DNA from: CAWAND01 sp963797485
GTDB taxonomy: Bacteria > Chloroflexota > Anaerolineae > Anaerolineales > E44-bin32
Direction of reading: 5' to 3'
DNA: 64,000 nucleotides
Assembly: GCA_963797485.1 (NCBI GenBank)
Contig: CAWCPF010000003.1
Location: 186,001 to 250,000, forward strand
Shown here: positions 14,427 to 23,568 of the stretch, one piece after another
Numbering within the stretch: the stretch's first letter is position 1
Layout of the letters: each line of letters opens with the position of its first letter
Notes under the pieces: generated by a model
The model's database searches: none
Seen by the model: the letters and a program-made list of their open reading frames with translations, nothing else
Told to the model about the DNA's origin: nothing
Position numbers and translations under genes: made by a program

Positions 14427-15332
14427 ATGAGCGAAATGACCGTGGGCGACTACGAGACAGGTGGGCGCGACGTGTCTGAGGATGAATCCCCTTCCTTGAT
14501 CAGCCCGGCGCGAGTCATTCGCGAGCGGACCCGGCCGGCCGATCAGTTCGCCTTGACCCCCGAGGCGGCGAAAGTCGCCGTCCAGAACCTGTCCGTGTTC
14601 TACGGAGCCTTCCGCGCCCTGTCGGATGTCAACTTGCTGGTTCCCGAACACATGATCACGGCCATCATCGGGCCGTCGGGCTGTGGCAAGTCGACCCTGC
14701 TGCGCTCCCTCAATCGGATGAACGACCTGACTCCCGGCGCCAGAATTCAGGGGAGCATCCTGCTCGACAGGCAGGATATCTATGGACCGCAGGCCGATGT
14801 GGTGGATGTCCGCCGACGCGTCGGGATGGTCTTTCAACGCCCTAATCCATTCCCCAAGAGCATTTATGACAATGTCGCCTACGGACCGAGGCTCTACGGC
14901 ATCCGCCGTCGCTCTGATCTCGACAGCCTGATCGAGTTCAGCTTGAGGCAGGCGGCATTGTGGGATGAAGTCAAGGACAAGCTTCACCAATCCGGGATGG
15001 CGTTGTCCGGCGGTCAGCAGCAGCGCCTGTGCATCGCCCGTGCCCTGGCGGTCGAGCCGGAAGTGATCTTGATGGACGAACCCGCCTCGGCACTCGACCC
15101 GGTGGCCACCCTGCGCATCGAGGACCTGATGCAGGACCTGAAGCAGTCTTACACCATCGTCATCGTCACCCATAACATGCAGCAGGCGGCGCGGGTTTCG
15201 GACTACACCGGGATGATGATGATGCGCGACGACCGCGCCGGTGAACTGATCGAGTTTGATGCGACCGAGAAGATCTTCACCCGCCCCAAGGACAAGCGCA
15301 CCGAAGACTATGTCACCGGACGATTTGGTTAG
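14427..15332 (+). CDS. pstB: Phosphate ABC transporter ATPase PstB
   Basis: The 301-residue ATPase energises PstCA. Walker A GPSGCGKST lies at residues 82-90, the signature is LSGGQQQRLCIARAL, Walker B is VILMDEPASALDP, and the H-loop is IVTHNMQQ. Compared with a typical 250-residue PstB, it carries about 45 extra polar N-terminal residues before the first strand (VAVQNLSVFYG). No better internal start with a ribosome-binding site was seen, so the extension is probably real. Confidence 0.95.
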   Translation: MSEMTVGDYETGGRDVSEDESPSLISPARVIRERTRPADQFALTPEAAKVAVQNLSVFYGAFRALSDVNLLVPEHMITAIIGPSGCGKSTLLRSLNRMNDLTPGARIQGSILLDRQDIYGPQADVVDVRRRVGMVFQRPNPFPKSIYDNVAYGPRLYGIRRRSDLDSLIEFSLRQAALWDEVKDKLHQSGMALSGGQQQRLCIARALAVEPEVILMDEPASALDPVATLRIEDLMQDLKQSYTIVIVTHNMQQAARVSDYTGMMMMRDDRAGELIEFDATEKIFTRPKDKRTEDYVTGRFG

Positions 15333-15344
15333 GCCAGGCGGCCG

Positions 15345-16088
15345 ATGAAGCTGGCGGTTTTCTCCGACATCCACGCCAACCTGCATGCCCTGCAGGCGGC
15401 CTGGGCAGACATCCAAACCCAGGGTGCGGATGCCGTGTACTGTCTGGGCGACCTGGTCGGGTATGGCGCCTTTCCAAACGAGGTGGTCGAGTTCATACGC
15501 CAATCCGGTGTGCCGACCATCATGGGCAACTACGACCAGGGTGTGGGCTTCAATCAGGAAGAATGCGGCTGCGCCTATCGCGACGCGGTGTCCCGCGCCC
15601 ACGGCCAGGAGTCGTTGATGTGGAGCCGGCGGGTCACGCGCGACGACAACAAGGCCAGCCTGCGCCAGCTGGTGGACCATATCCGATTGAAGCCCGATGG
15701 GCTGGATCTGCTGCTGGTGCATGGCAGCCCGCGGCGGATCAATGAGTACCTGTATGAAGACCGGCCCGTGGCGTCCTTTGAACGCCTCGCCGAGCAATCG
15801 GAGGCCGATGTGCTCTTCTTCGGCCACACGCACCTGCCTTACCAAAAACAGGTCGGCCGGACGTTGTTCGTCAACACTGGCTCGGTCGGCAAACCCAAGG
15901 ACGGCGATCCGCGCGCCGGCTACGTGACCATCGAGCTTGGCCAGCCAAGCCGGGTGACTTTCCACCGCGTCGCCTACGACGTGGCCGCAGCGGCCCGAGC
16001 CATCCGTGAATCAGATCTGCCGCACGTGTTTGCGGATCAGCTCGAAGCGGGTCTCCAGCCTGCGCCGGCGGAGGCCGGTCTTGCCTGA
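15345..16088 (+). CDS. Calcineurin-like metallophosphatase (YfcE/MJ0936 type)
   Basis: The 247-residue enzyme has the dinuclear-metal phosphoesterase motifs in order: SDIHANLHAL at the N-terminus, GDLVGYG, GNYDQG, VHGSPR and FFGHTHLPY. It lies between pstB (12 bases upstream) and phoU (overlapping), so it is part of the pst operon. A phosphatase here could release phosphate from organic esters or act on a signalling nucleotide. No signal peptide is present, so it acts in the cytoplasm. Substrate unknown. Confidence 0.88.
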   Translation: MKLAVFSDIHANLHALQAAWADIQTQGADAVYCLGDLVGYGAFPNEVVEFIRQSGVPTIMGNYDQGVGFNQEECGCAYRDAVSRAHGQESLMWSRRVTRDDNKASLRQLVDHIRLKPDGLDLLLVHGSPRRINEYLYEDRPVASFERLAEQSEADVLFFGHTHLPYQKQVGRTLFVNTGSVGKPKDGDPRAGYVTIELGQPSRVTFHRVAYDVAAAARAIRESDLPHVFADQLEAGLQPAPAEAGLA

Positions 16089-16770
16089 GGCCCGCGCCGC
16101 CTTCGATCGCACGCTTGAGGACATCCAGGCCCGCGTGGTGGGCCTCGGGGAGAGCGTCATCCTGGCGGTCGATTGGGCGATGGACAGCCTGGGGGGGCGC
16201 GACCTGGCGCTGGCGCAGAATGTGGTCGACGGGGACGCTGAAATCAACCGGCTGCGCTTTGACATCGAAGCCACCTGCCTGGCGACCATCGCCACGCAGC
16301 AGCCGGCCGCCGGCGACCTGCGGCGGCTGATCGCCGATTTGAACATCGTGCTCGACCTGGAGCGCATTGGAGACTATGCCGCCGGCATTGCCAAGGTGTG
16401 CCTGCGCATGCCGGCCGGCCTGCAGTTCGCGCTGCCCGAGGCGCTGAGCCAGATGAGCGAACTGTCCTTGGACATGCTCAAGCAAGTCCTCGAGACGTTC
16501 CGGCTGCGGGATGCCGACGCCGCCCGGGCCATTGCCCGCCAGGACGATGTGATGGACAAGCGCTACCAGCAGTTGTTCGACCAGTTCATCGGCAGAATCG
16601 GCCAGCCCGGCGCTTCTCCCGAAGAGGGCCTGTACCTGCTGTTCGTCGGCCATAACCTGGAGCGCATCGCCGACCGGGTGACCAATATCGCCGAGCGCGT
16701 CATCTTCACCATGAGCGGGGAGATGCGCGAACTCAACCCCGAGCCCCCCGACGCGCCCGGGCCCGAATAA
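16081..16770 (+). CDS. phoU: Phosphate-signalling protein PhoU
   Basis: The 229-residue protein consists of two tandem PhoU three-helix repeats with the signatures DLERIGDYAAGIAK near residue 96 and HNLERIADRVTNIAER near 195. PhoU links the Pst transporter to the PhoR kinase and represses the regulon when phosphate is sufficient. The start is taken as TTG 16081, with GGAGG six bases upstream (16070-16074), overlapping the stop of the phosphatase gene. The longer frame from 16006 lies inside that gene. Confidence 0.92.
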   Translation: MPEARAAFDRTLEDIQARVVGLGESVILAVDWAMDSLGGRDLALAQNVVDGDAEINRLRFDIEATCLATIATQQPAAGDLRRLIADLNIVLDLERIGDYAAGIAKVCLRMPAGLQFALPEALSQMSELSLDMLKQVLETFRLRDADAARAIARQDDVMDKRYQQLFDQFIGRIGQPGASPEEGLYLLFVGHNLERIADRVTNIAERVIFTMSGEMRELNPEPPDAPGPE

Positions 16771-16777
16771 CCACACT

Positions 16778-16795
16778 TTGTGACAGAATTCACAA
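16778..16795. promoter_or_regulatory. CRP/FNR-type palindrome upstream of the P-type ATPase
   Basis: TTGTGACAGAATTCACAA keeps the TGTGA-N6-TCACA core and is symmetric at the ends. It lies eight bases after phoU and about 95 bases before TATAAT (16873-16878), the likely -10 of the ATPase gene, so it could serve as an activator site. Confidence 0.5.
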
Positions 16796-16924
16796 TCCGA
16801 GTCGGGCTCGACCGGCTGGGCCGGAGGGCCCGATGTCATCGGCCCGTCAGATACCGCCGGCGAGCCGGATGCTATAATCCGCCGCGATAATCTGAGGGCA
16901 CCCCTGTCTTCTTCGAGGTGGGAC

Positions 16925-19768
16925 TTGGCTCCTTCGCAGCCCGCATCCCAACCTAACGGGCCGCCGCCCGCAGTTTCTCCGAACCGCCACAAATGGTACG
17001 ACTTGTCCGCGGCCGACGCGGCCGCCGAGCTGGGGACCTCCCTGCAGGGCGGTCTGCCGGAGGCAGTGGCTGAGGAACGTCTGGCCGGCGGCGGTCCAAA
17101 CGAACTGCGCGAGGCGCCGCGGCCGGGCTTCTGGCACAACCTCGTTGCCCAGTTCAACAACTTCATCGTCATCGTGCTGATCCTGGCGTCGGTGGTCTCG
17201 GCCGTGCTGGGGGACTACTTCGAGGCCGGGGCCATCATGGCCATCGTGGTCCTTAACGCCGCGCTGGGCGTCGTTCAGGAACGGCGCGCCGAGGCGGCGC
17301 TGGCGGCGCTGCGCAAGCTGACGGCCCCCGACGCGCAGGTGGTTCGCGGCGGGCACCGGCGCCGGCTGGTTTCGAGCCAGTTGGTGCCGGGTGACCTGGT
17401 GCTGCTGGAAGCAGGAAACTACATCCCGGCCGACCTGCGGCTGGTTGAGGCGGTCAACTTACGCGTGGACGAATCGGCGCTGACGGGGGAGTCGCGCACC
17501 GTCAGCAAAGAGACCGCCGCGCTGTCGATGGAGGAACCCTCGCTGGGGGATCGAATGAACATGGCCTACTCCGGTACGCTTGTCGCCGGGGGCCGGGGCC
17601 AGGGGCTGGTGGTCGCCACCGGGATGCAGACCGAGTTGGGGCACATCGCCGGCATGATCAGCCAGATCGAGACCGAGCAAACACCCCTCCAGAAACGGCT
17701 GGATCAGCTTGGCAAGGTCCTGGGCTGGGCCGCCCTGGGCATCTGCGGCGGCGTCTTCGTGCTGGGCTGGCTGCGCGGCTTCGACCCGTTGGACATGTTC
17801 CTGGTGGCCGTCAGCCTGGCGGTGGCGGCCGTCCCAGAGGGCCTGCCGGCGGTGGTCACCATCACCCTGGCGCTGGGGATGCGCGAGATGATCCAGCGCA
17901 ACGCGCTCATCCGGCGGTTGTCGTCGGTGGAGACCCTCGGCTCGACCACGGTCATCTGCTCCGACAAGACCGGCACGCTGACTCAGAACCGGATGACGGT
18001 GACGCGGATCTGGGTGGATGGGCGCATGCTCGATGTGATCGGCCCCGGGGATGTGCCCAGCGGCGAGTTCCACACTGGCGGGAGTGCCGTCAAACTGGGC
18101 GACCATCCGGCCGTGATGACCGCCCTGTGGGTGGCGGCGCTCAACAACGATGCCGTCATCGAGCGCGACGCCTCGACCGCCGACGGTCTGCGCGTTGTGG
18201 GCGAGCCGACGGAGGCCGCCCTGGTGATAGCGGCGGCCAAGGCCGGGGTGTGGAAAGACCCCCTCCACGAAGCCTACCCCCGCATCGACGAGATTCCATT
18301 CGACTCCGGTCGAAAGCGAATGACCACCATCCACAGTCTCAAGAACCCGCGTCCCGAAGATGCCAGCCCCTTCTACGATCCAGGATTGGCCGAGTGGGAG
18401 GTGGCGGCCAGCAAAGGGGCGCCGGAGGTCATTCTTGAGCTGTGCTCCCGCTACCAGACCGAGGCTGACCAGCCGCGGCCGATGACTGAAGTTGTTCGGC
18501 AGCAGATTCTGGCAGCCAATCAGGCCATGGCCCGCCAGGCGCTGCGCGTGCTGGCCGTCGCCTATCGGCTGGAGAGGGATGTGCCTGAGGCGTCCGACCC
18601 GGAGGCGGTCGAGCGCGATCTGGTGTTCGCCGGATTGATCGGCATGATCGATCCGCCGCGCCCGGAGGTCGGTCCCGCCTTGCTCAGCGCCGACCGGGCC
18701 GGGATTCGCACGGTGATGATCACCGGCGACTATCCCGATACCGCCCGGGCGGTAGCCGAGCAAATCGGGCTATTGAAACCCGGCCACCAGCTGACCACCG
18801 GGCGCGAGCTGCTGGGCATGGACGACCAGGCGCTGCGCGAGCGCGTGATGCAAACCGATGTGTTCGCCCGGGTGTCGCCCGAGCACAAGGTGCGCATCGT
18901 CGATGCCCTCAAAGCCAACCGGCAGGTGGTGGCCATGACCGGAGACGGCGTCAACGACGCGCCGGCGCTCAAGCGGGCCGACATCGGCGTGGCCATGGGC
19001 ATCACCGGCACCGATGTCGCCAAAGAGACCGCCGACATGGTCCTCACCGACGACAACTACGTGAGCATCGTCTCGGCAGTCGAACAGGGCCGGATCATCT
19101 ACGCCAACATTCGCAAGTTTGTCTACTACCTGCTCTCGTGCAATGTGGCCGAGATCCTGATCATCTTCCTGGCCATCCTGCTAGGCCTGCCGTCGCCGCT
19201 GACGGCCATCCAGCTGCTGTGGCTCAACTTGATCACCGACGGGGCGCCGGCCCTGGCGCTGGGACTTGAAAAGGGCGACCCGGACACGATGCTCCGGCCG
19301 CCGCGCCCGCCGGACGAACCGATCATCAACCGCATGATGCGGACCGGCATCGCTGTGCAAACCGTCGCCATCACGGGTGCCACCCTGACCGCCTATTTGA
19401 TCGGCTTGCGGGCCTTTCCCGAACACGCCCAGATCGCCGAAACCATGGCCTTCGCCACGTTGTCCTTTTCTGAGCTGCTGCGGGCCTTCACCGCCCGCTC
19501 CGAGACCTTTCTGCTGTTCAAGCTGGGCATCTTCACCAACCGGGCCATGGTCCTGGCGGTGGCTTCGTCGCTGGTGCTCCTGCTGATCGTGATCTATGTT
19601 CCTTTCCTCGACCCCATCTTCGACACCTACCCGCTGACGGTGGAACAGTGGGAAATCATCCTGCCCCTGCTGCTGATCCCCTCCGTGGCCGCCGAACTGA
19701 CCAAGTTGGTCACTGCCAGGACCGCCGCCCGGCCGGCGACCGGGGCGGGCGGCCACATCGCCGGATAG
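16925..19768 (+). CDS. Cation-transporting P-type ATPase (Ca2+ type, P2)
   Basis: The 947-residue P2-type ATPase has an N-terminal cation-ATPase domain, the actuator loop with LTGESRTVSKE near 187, helix M4 motif VPEGLPAVVT (residues 303-312, the Ca2+-ATPase PEGLP signature), phosphorylation site DKTGTLT with Asp347, nucleotide-binding domain (KGAPEVILELC), hinge TGDGVNDAPALKRADIG and six C-terminal helices. It should export Ca2+ or a related divalent cation. It starts at TTG 16925 behind GAGGTGGG. A -10 TATAAT lies at 16873 and a CRP-type palindrome at 16778. Length and motif set are complete. Confidence 0.93.
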   Translation: MAPSQPASQPNGPPPAVSPNRHKWYDLSAADAAAELGTSLQGGLPEAVAEERLAGGGPNELREAPRPGFWHNLVAQFNNFIVIVLILASVVSAVLGDYFEAGAIMAIVVLNAALGVVQERRAEAALAALRKLTAPDAQVVRGGHRRRLVSSQLVPGDLVLLEAGNYIPADLRLVEAVNLRVDESALTGESRTVSKETAALSMEEPSLGDRMNMAYSGTLVAGGRGQGLVVATGMQTELGHIAGMISQIETEQTPLQKRLDQLGKVLGWAALGICGGVFVLGWLRGFDPLDMFLVAVSLAVAAVPEGLPAVVTITLALGMREMIQRNALIRRLSSVETLGSTTVICSDKTGTLTQNRMTVTRIWVDGRMLDVIGPGDVPSGEFHTGGSAVKLGDHPAVMTALWVAALNNDAVIERDASTADGLRVVGEPTEAALVIAAAKAGVWKDPLHEAYPRIDEIPFDSGRKRMTTIHSLKNPRPEDASPFYDPGLAEWEVAASKGAPEVILELCSRYQTEADQPRPMTEVVRQQILAANQAMARQALRVLAVAYRLERDVPEASDPEAVERDLVFAGLIGMIDPPRPEVGPALLSADRAGIRTVMITGDYPDTARAVAEQIGLLKPGHQLTTGRELLGMDDQALRERVMQTDVFARVSPEHKVRIVDALKANRQVVAMTGDGVNDAPALKRADIGVAMGITGTDVAKETADMVLTDDNYVSIVSAVEQGRIIYANIRKFVYYLLSCNVAEILIIFLAILLGLPSPLTAIQLLWLNLITDGAPALALGLEKGDPDTMLRPPRPPDEPIINRMMRTGIAVQTVAITGATLTAYLIGLRAFPEHAQIAETMAFATLSFSELLRAFTARSETFLLFKLGIFTNRAMVLAVASSLVLLLIVIYVPFLDPIFDTYPLTVEQWEIILPLLLIPSVAAELTKLVTARTAARPATGAGGHIAG

Positions 19769-19828
19769 AGGCTCAAGCTGGCCGGCAAGCACGCGACACG
19801 GCATGTAAATCACGCTTGGATCAGCCGG

Positions 19829-20533
19829 GTGGCATGCTTCGGCGCGCTGGCGCTGGCTGTGGCGGGCTGCGGGGAGATGGGGACAGCCAGCCCCTCGGCC
19901 GGGGCCATCGGGCCACCGCCGCAGGCCATCGAGACCGCCGAGGACCTGGCCGCGTCTCTGGAGCAGGCGGTCGGCCCGACCACCTGGGTGGGTCCGGCCC
20001 CTCCGCGGTTTGGCGTGTCCGGACGCAGGCTGGGGATTGGCCAGGATTGGGTGGATGTGTACACTTTCCCGGATTCCGCCGGCCGAGCGACAGCCCAATC
20101 CGAAATCGGGGCCGACGGCCGGTCGTTTCAGGGGCAACCGCTGGCGGATGTGGTCCAGCCGCGCATTTGGGGCATCGGGCGTCTGCTGGTGGTTTATGAC
20201 GGTGAGGCGGGAGAGACCTTTGTGGTGTTGAGCGGGCTGCTGGGCGACCCAATGGCGATCCAGACTCCGGTGAGCGATGAACCGTACCCTCCGGCGGTGG
20301 CCGCCGCCGTCGGCGCGCTGGCGGAGGACCTGTCCGTTGAGCCGTCCGGCGTCCAGGTTGTGGACTTCCAGCCTGCCACGTGGCCGGACGGTTGTCTCGG
20401 TCTCGGGGGTCCAGATGAGGCCTGCGCCCTTGGACAGGTTTCCGGCTGGCAACTGAGCTTGCAGGCTGGGGGCCGGTCGTTTGAGGTGCGGACGGACGAC
20501 CTGGGTCAGGTCGTCCGCTGGACCGAACGTTGA
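19829..20533 (+). CDS. Lipoprotein of unknown function
   Basis: A short hydrophobic segment ends in the lipobox AVAGC, giving a lipid-anchored protein of about 215 mature residues. The C-terminal third holds the pattern PATWPDGCLGLGGPDEACA, then GWQLSL and FEVRTDDLGQVVRW; a similar Cys-containing module recurs in Chloroflexota lipoproteins. The first available start is GTG 19829, which leaves the signal peptide without an N-terminal positive charge. The in-frame codons back to the ATPase stop are open and basic (KHATRHVNHAWISR), so translation may begin upstream at a non-standard codon. The last codon overlaps the MFS start. Confidence 0.65.
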   Translation: MACFGALALAVAGCGEMGTASPSAGAIGPPPQAIETAEDLAASLEQAVGPTTWVGPAPPRFGVSGRRLGIGQDWVDVYTFPDSAGRATAQSEIGADGRSFQGQPLADVVQPRIWGIGRLLVVYDGEAGETFVVLSGLLGDPMAIQTPVSDEPYPPAVAAAVGALAEDLSVEPSGVQVVDFQPATWPDGCLGLGGPDEACALGQVSGWQLSLQAGGRSFEVRTDDLGQVVRWTER

Positions 20534-21792
20534 GCGATCAAGGGTCGTCCGCCCCGGATGCCTCGATCAAGGATCAGGCGCTTGCGACTCGGAACGTATG
20601 GGCGCTCACCCTGACCAGCTTCCTCACCGACGTTTCGTCTGAGATGATCTTCAACCTGCTGCCGCTGTTCCTGTTTGACGTGCTGCGCGTCGGGACGCCC
20701 CTGATCGGCTTGATCGAAGGACTGGCCGAGACCACCGCCAGCGTGATGAAGGTCTTTTCGGGCTGGTGGTCGGATCTGTTGGGGCGGAGAAAGATCCTGG
20801 CGCTCACGGGCTACGGCCTTTCGACGCTGGCCAAGCCGTTCTTGTACCTGGCCAATGGATGGGGGTCGGTGCTGGGCGTGCGCTTTGCCGACCGGCTGGG
20901 CAAGGGGATTCGGACCGCGCCCCGCGACGCGCTGCTGGCCGGCAGCGTGGGTGAGAATCGCCGCGGCTGGGCCTTCGGTTTGCACCGAGCCGGGGACACG
21001 GCCGGCGCCGTGGTGGGCCTGGCCGTGGCTCTGCTGGTGGTCCTGGCATCCAGCCGTCAGGGTGGCGTCCTCGAACGGGCCACCTTTCAAACAATCGTCT
21101 TGATCAGCCTTGTCCCGGCCGTGCTGGCCGTGCTGGTCTTGGCCTTAGGCTCGCGCGAAGTGCCGTTAAGGGCCGCGGGACATGCCAGGCCGCGCTTCGG
21201 CCTGACTCAATTCGACCGACCGTTTCGGTCGTTTCTCGGCATCATGCTGATCTTCACCCTGGGCAATTCGTCAGATGCCTTCCTGATCCTGCGGGCGCAA
21301 AACGCCGGGCTGAGCGTCGCCGGTGTGCTGGGGATGATGCTTGTCTTCAACCTGGTCTACGCTGGATTGTCGGGACCCGCCGGCAGCTTGTCCGACCGGT
21401 GGGGTCGCAAAGGCATGCTGGCAGCGGGTTGGGGGGTGTATGTGCTGGTTTATGCCGGCTTCGCCGCCGCCAATGCAGCCTGGCAGGTGGTGGCCCTCAT
21501 GGCCGTCTATGGCGTGTACTACGGCCTCACGGAAGGAGTGGCCAAGGCATTTGTGGCCGATTTGGTCCGTCCCGAACATCGGGGCACGGCCTATGGCATC
21601 TACCATGCCGCCATTGGCTTGATGGCGCTGCCGGCCAGCCTGGTGGCCGGCGTGCTGTGGCAAGGATTTGGAACCTGGACGGGCTTGGGGCCATCGGCCC
21701 CGTTCTGGTTTGGGGCCGCACTGGCACTGATGGCTACCGGTCTGCTGGCCAGCCTGCGCACGCCGCCTCGGGCAGCGGAGGCCGCCGGGTGA
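20530..21792 (+). CDS. MFS transporter
   Basis: The 420-residue major facilitator has twelve predicted helices. The loop 2-3 motif reads GWWSDLLGRRK near residue 77, its counterpart SDRWGRKGML lies in the second half near 291, and RFADRLGKGIRTAPRDALLA near 118 is typical of a family of predicted exporters in soil bacteria. It starts at TTG 20530, overlapping the lipoprotein stop (TTGA), and ends overlapping the next gene (GTGA). The three genes thus form a tightly coupled unit. Substrate unknown. Confidence 0.9.
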   Translation: MSDQGSSAPDASIKDQALATRNVWALTLTSFLTDVSSEMIFNLLPLFLFDVLRVGTPLIGLIEGLAETTASVMKVFSGWWSDLLGRRKILALTGYGLSTLAKPFLYLANGWGSVLGVRFADRLGKGIRTAPRDALLAGSVGENRRGWAFGLHRAGDTAGAVVGLAVALLVVLASSRQGGVLERATFQTIVLISLVPAVLAVLVLALGSREVPLRAAGHARPRFGLTQFDRPFRSFLGIMLIFTLGNSSDAFLILRAQNAGLSVAGVLGMMLVFNLVYAGLSGPAGSLSDRWGRKGMLAAGWGVYVLVYAGFAAANAAWQVVALMAVYGVYYGLTEGVAKAFVADLVRPEHRGTAYGIYHAAIGLMALPASLVAGVLWQGFGTWTGLGPSAPFWFGAALALMATGLLASLRTPPRAAEAAG

Positions 21793-22898
21793 AACGGCTC
21801 GTCAGCCAGGTTCGCAGCCCGGTCAGGCGCCAGGGGGCCGACACCTACCTGCTGGTCAGCTTGTTGAGCTTTGCCGCCTCGGTGAGCCTGACGCGGCTTT
21901 TCCTATATCTGACCGGCTACCCCCAAGTCGGCAACTCCGAGCTGCATATCGCCCATGTGCTGTGGGGAGGGCTGATCTTGTTTGTGGCTGCCCTGCTGCC
22001 GCTCATCCTGGCCAATCGCTGGGTCTACACCACGGGAGCGGTGCTCGCCGGTGTCGGGGTAGGGTTGTTTATCGACGAAGTGGGCAAGTTCATCACCCAA
22101 TCCAACGACTACTTCTATCCGGCCGCGGCGCCGATTGTCTACGCCCTATTCCTGCTGGTCGTGCTTCTATACACCCGGATCCGGCGCCCCGGCCGCCGCT
22201 CGCCGCGGGTGGAGTTGTACCGCGCCTTCGATGGTCTTCAGGAGCTGCTTGACCGGGACCTGGACGCCGATGAACGTGCCGAGCTAGAAGCGCGGTTGCA
22301 GTACGTCGTGGACCAGTCCGAATCCGGCGAGCTCTCCCATTTGGCGGAACGCTTGCTGGAGACGGTCAGCGACCGGGCGCTGAAACTTGCCCCCGACCGG
22401 ACCACGCTGGTTGAGCGCCTGCAGTCCCACTGGGAGTCCATCGAGGCGCGTTGGTTTGGCCAACGCGCGCTGAAGATGATCCTGGTGCTGGGTCTGGCGC
22501 TCATCGGAGGGCTGGCGCTCTACCACACCTGGCCCCTGATTGAGCCCACCCGGGCCGCCAGCCGGCTTGAGGAGCTGATCCTGGTGGGCCGGATAGGCTC
22601 GAGCACCGGCCTGGCCTGGTACACGGCGCGTCTGGCTATGGAGGGCTGTATTGGTCTGATTGTCTGGGTGTCGGCCGGGCTGTTCATCGCCGGGAAGGAT
22701 CGGGCGGCCGTGGGGCTGGCCTATCTGGGAGTGCTTCTGGCGTTGACGACCGTCGATCTGCTGGTGTTCTATTTTGAACAGTTCGGGACGACTCTGAAGG
22801 CGCTCGGCGAGTTCGCCGTGTTGATCGGCGTGATGCGCTACCGGGCGCGATTCCTGGCCAGCTCGAGCCACGCGCCGGCTGACACGCCGGACGCATAG
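21789..22898 (+). CDS. Multi-pass membrane protein of unknown function
   Basis: The 369-residue protein starts at GTG 21789, overlapping the MFS stop. Four helices (about residues 17-140) are followed by a charged cytosolic segment rich in Glu/Leu (RAFDGLQELLDRDLDADERA) and then four more helices. There is a helix motif GVGLFIDEVGKFITQSNDYFYP near residue 90 which I cannot assign to a family. Tight coupling to the MFS gene suggests a joint role, for example as an accessory membrane protein. Confidence 0.75.
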   Translation: MKRLVSQVRSPVRRQGADTYLLVSLLSFAASVSLTRLFLYLTGYPQVGNSELHIAHVLWGGLILFVAALLPLILANRWVYTTGAVLAGVGVGLFIDEVGKFITQSNDYFYPAAAPIVYALFLLVVLLYTRIRRPGRRSPRVELYRAFDGLQELLDRDLDADERAELEARLQYVVDQSESGELSHLAERLLETVSDRALKLAPDRTTLVERLQSHWESIEARWFGQRALKMILVLGLALIGGLALYHTWPLIEPTRAASRLEELILVGRIGSSTGLAWYTARLAMEGCIGLIVWVSAGLFIAGKDRAAVGLAYLGVLLALTTVDLLVFYFEQFGTTLKALGEFAVLIGVMRYRARFLASSSHAPADTPDA

Positions 22899-22953
22899 GT
22901 TGAGCCTAGTACTTTCTTTAAGGTCTACTGGCGGATTTTTAAGGAGTCAGTTG

Positions 22954-22983
22954 TTGACTCGTCGTTTTCGATGGTGCTAGTAT
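22954..22983 (+). promoter_or_regulatory. Promoter of the free-standing structured RNA
   Basis: TTGACT (22954-22959), an 18-base spacer and TAGTAT (22978-22983) preceded by TGC, an extended -10. The predicted start lies near 22990, where the first paired segment of the RNA begins. No open reading frame follows. Confidence 0.6.
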
Positions 22984-22989
22984 GTTTCC

Positions 22990-23305
22990 ACTGAGAGGGG
23001 CCCCCTGAAGCCCAGAGACGATCTCAGGGAACGGTCGACGAAGACAAACTGAAGTTGGCGAGCGGTTCATCTCATGCAGAAGAACCGTGAGCTGGTGGAA
23101 AGGCCTTCGGGCCGGGGAAGCCAGCAAGCGAGCGGCGAGGGCCTTCGGGCACCGGCCGATTGGGAGCCAGCGTAGGCGGCTTTAGGTTCCTGGAACCTTA
23201 AGCAAGTAATCGACCTGAAACCGGGATCGGATGTAAGTTACTTGGGGTCTCTCTCAGCTCATTTAAGCTAAGTGGGGCCGCCACATGCTGGGCGGCCCCT
23301 TCTGT
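22990..23305 (+). ncRNA. Free-standing structured RNA of unknown family
   Basis: About 310 bases between a promoter and an intrinsic-type terminator, without a credible ORF and with convergent coding downstream, so it is not an mRNA leader. Visible helices: CTGAGA (22991-22996) with TCTCAG (23022-23027); CGGTTC (23063-23068) with GAACCG (23082-23087); two UUCG-capped stems, GGCCTTCGGGCC (23102-23113) and GCCTTCGGGC (23141-23150); AGGTTCC (23184-23190) with GGAACCT (23192-23198); CAAGTAA (23203-23209) with TTACTTG (23238-23244). I compared it mentally with RNase P, tmRNA, SRP RNA, 6S RNA and common riboswitches and found no match to their conserved cores. Confidence 0.55.
23274..23299 (+). terminator. 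Terminator of the structured RNA
   Basis: GGGGCCGCC (23274-23282) pairs perfectly with GGCGGCCCC (23291-23299) around an eight-base loop, followed by TTCTGTGTGCTTCTC, a pyrimidine-rich but imperfect U-tract. Confidence 0.6.
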
Positions 23306-23354
23306 GTGCTTCTCTATCTTCATGCCGGATTGGCCAGAAACGCGTCCGGGTCGC

Positions 23355-23450
23355 CTCACCCCCTGGCCCCCTCCCCCTGGGTTGGCTACAAGCATGCTTG
23401 ATCGACCTCATCCCAGGGGGAGGGGTCAGGGGAGGGGGTAGACATGCCAC
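23355..23450. repeat. Dispersed inverted-repeat element, copy 4
   Basis: CCCCCTCCCCCTGGG (23367-23381) faces CCCAGGGGGAGGGG (23412-23425). Inner flank CTGGGTTGGCTACAAGCA and terminal GTAGACATGCC match copies at 3894 and 27426. It lies between the structured RNA and the end of the hpt gene, in the 270 bases that otherwise hold nothing recognised. Confidence 0.6.
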
Positions 23451-23568
23451 ACAATTCGGGGCTCAATCGGGTAGAAGGGTTCCACCAAGGCGGAGACGCC
23501 GCCTCGAAAACCGTCGAGATAGTGCCGTCGAATCGGCGGATCGTTGCTCGGCGCGGGAGCGCCAGGCC

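Noticed and set aside
13425..16006. Longer upstream starts for pstA and phoU
   Set aside because: They lie inside the preceding genes; family length and ribosome-binding sites support 13464 and 16081.
22990..23305. RNase P, tmRNA, SRP RNA, 6S RNA or a riboswitch
   Set aside because: The conserved cores I know for these (for example GAGGAAAGTCC of RNase P, GGTTCGA of tmRNA, the SRP GGAA tetraloop context) are absent, and no gene follows in the same direction.
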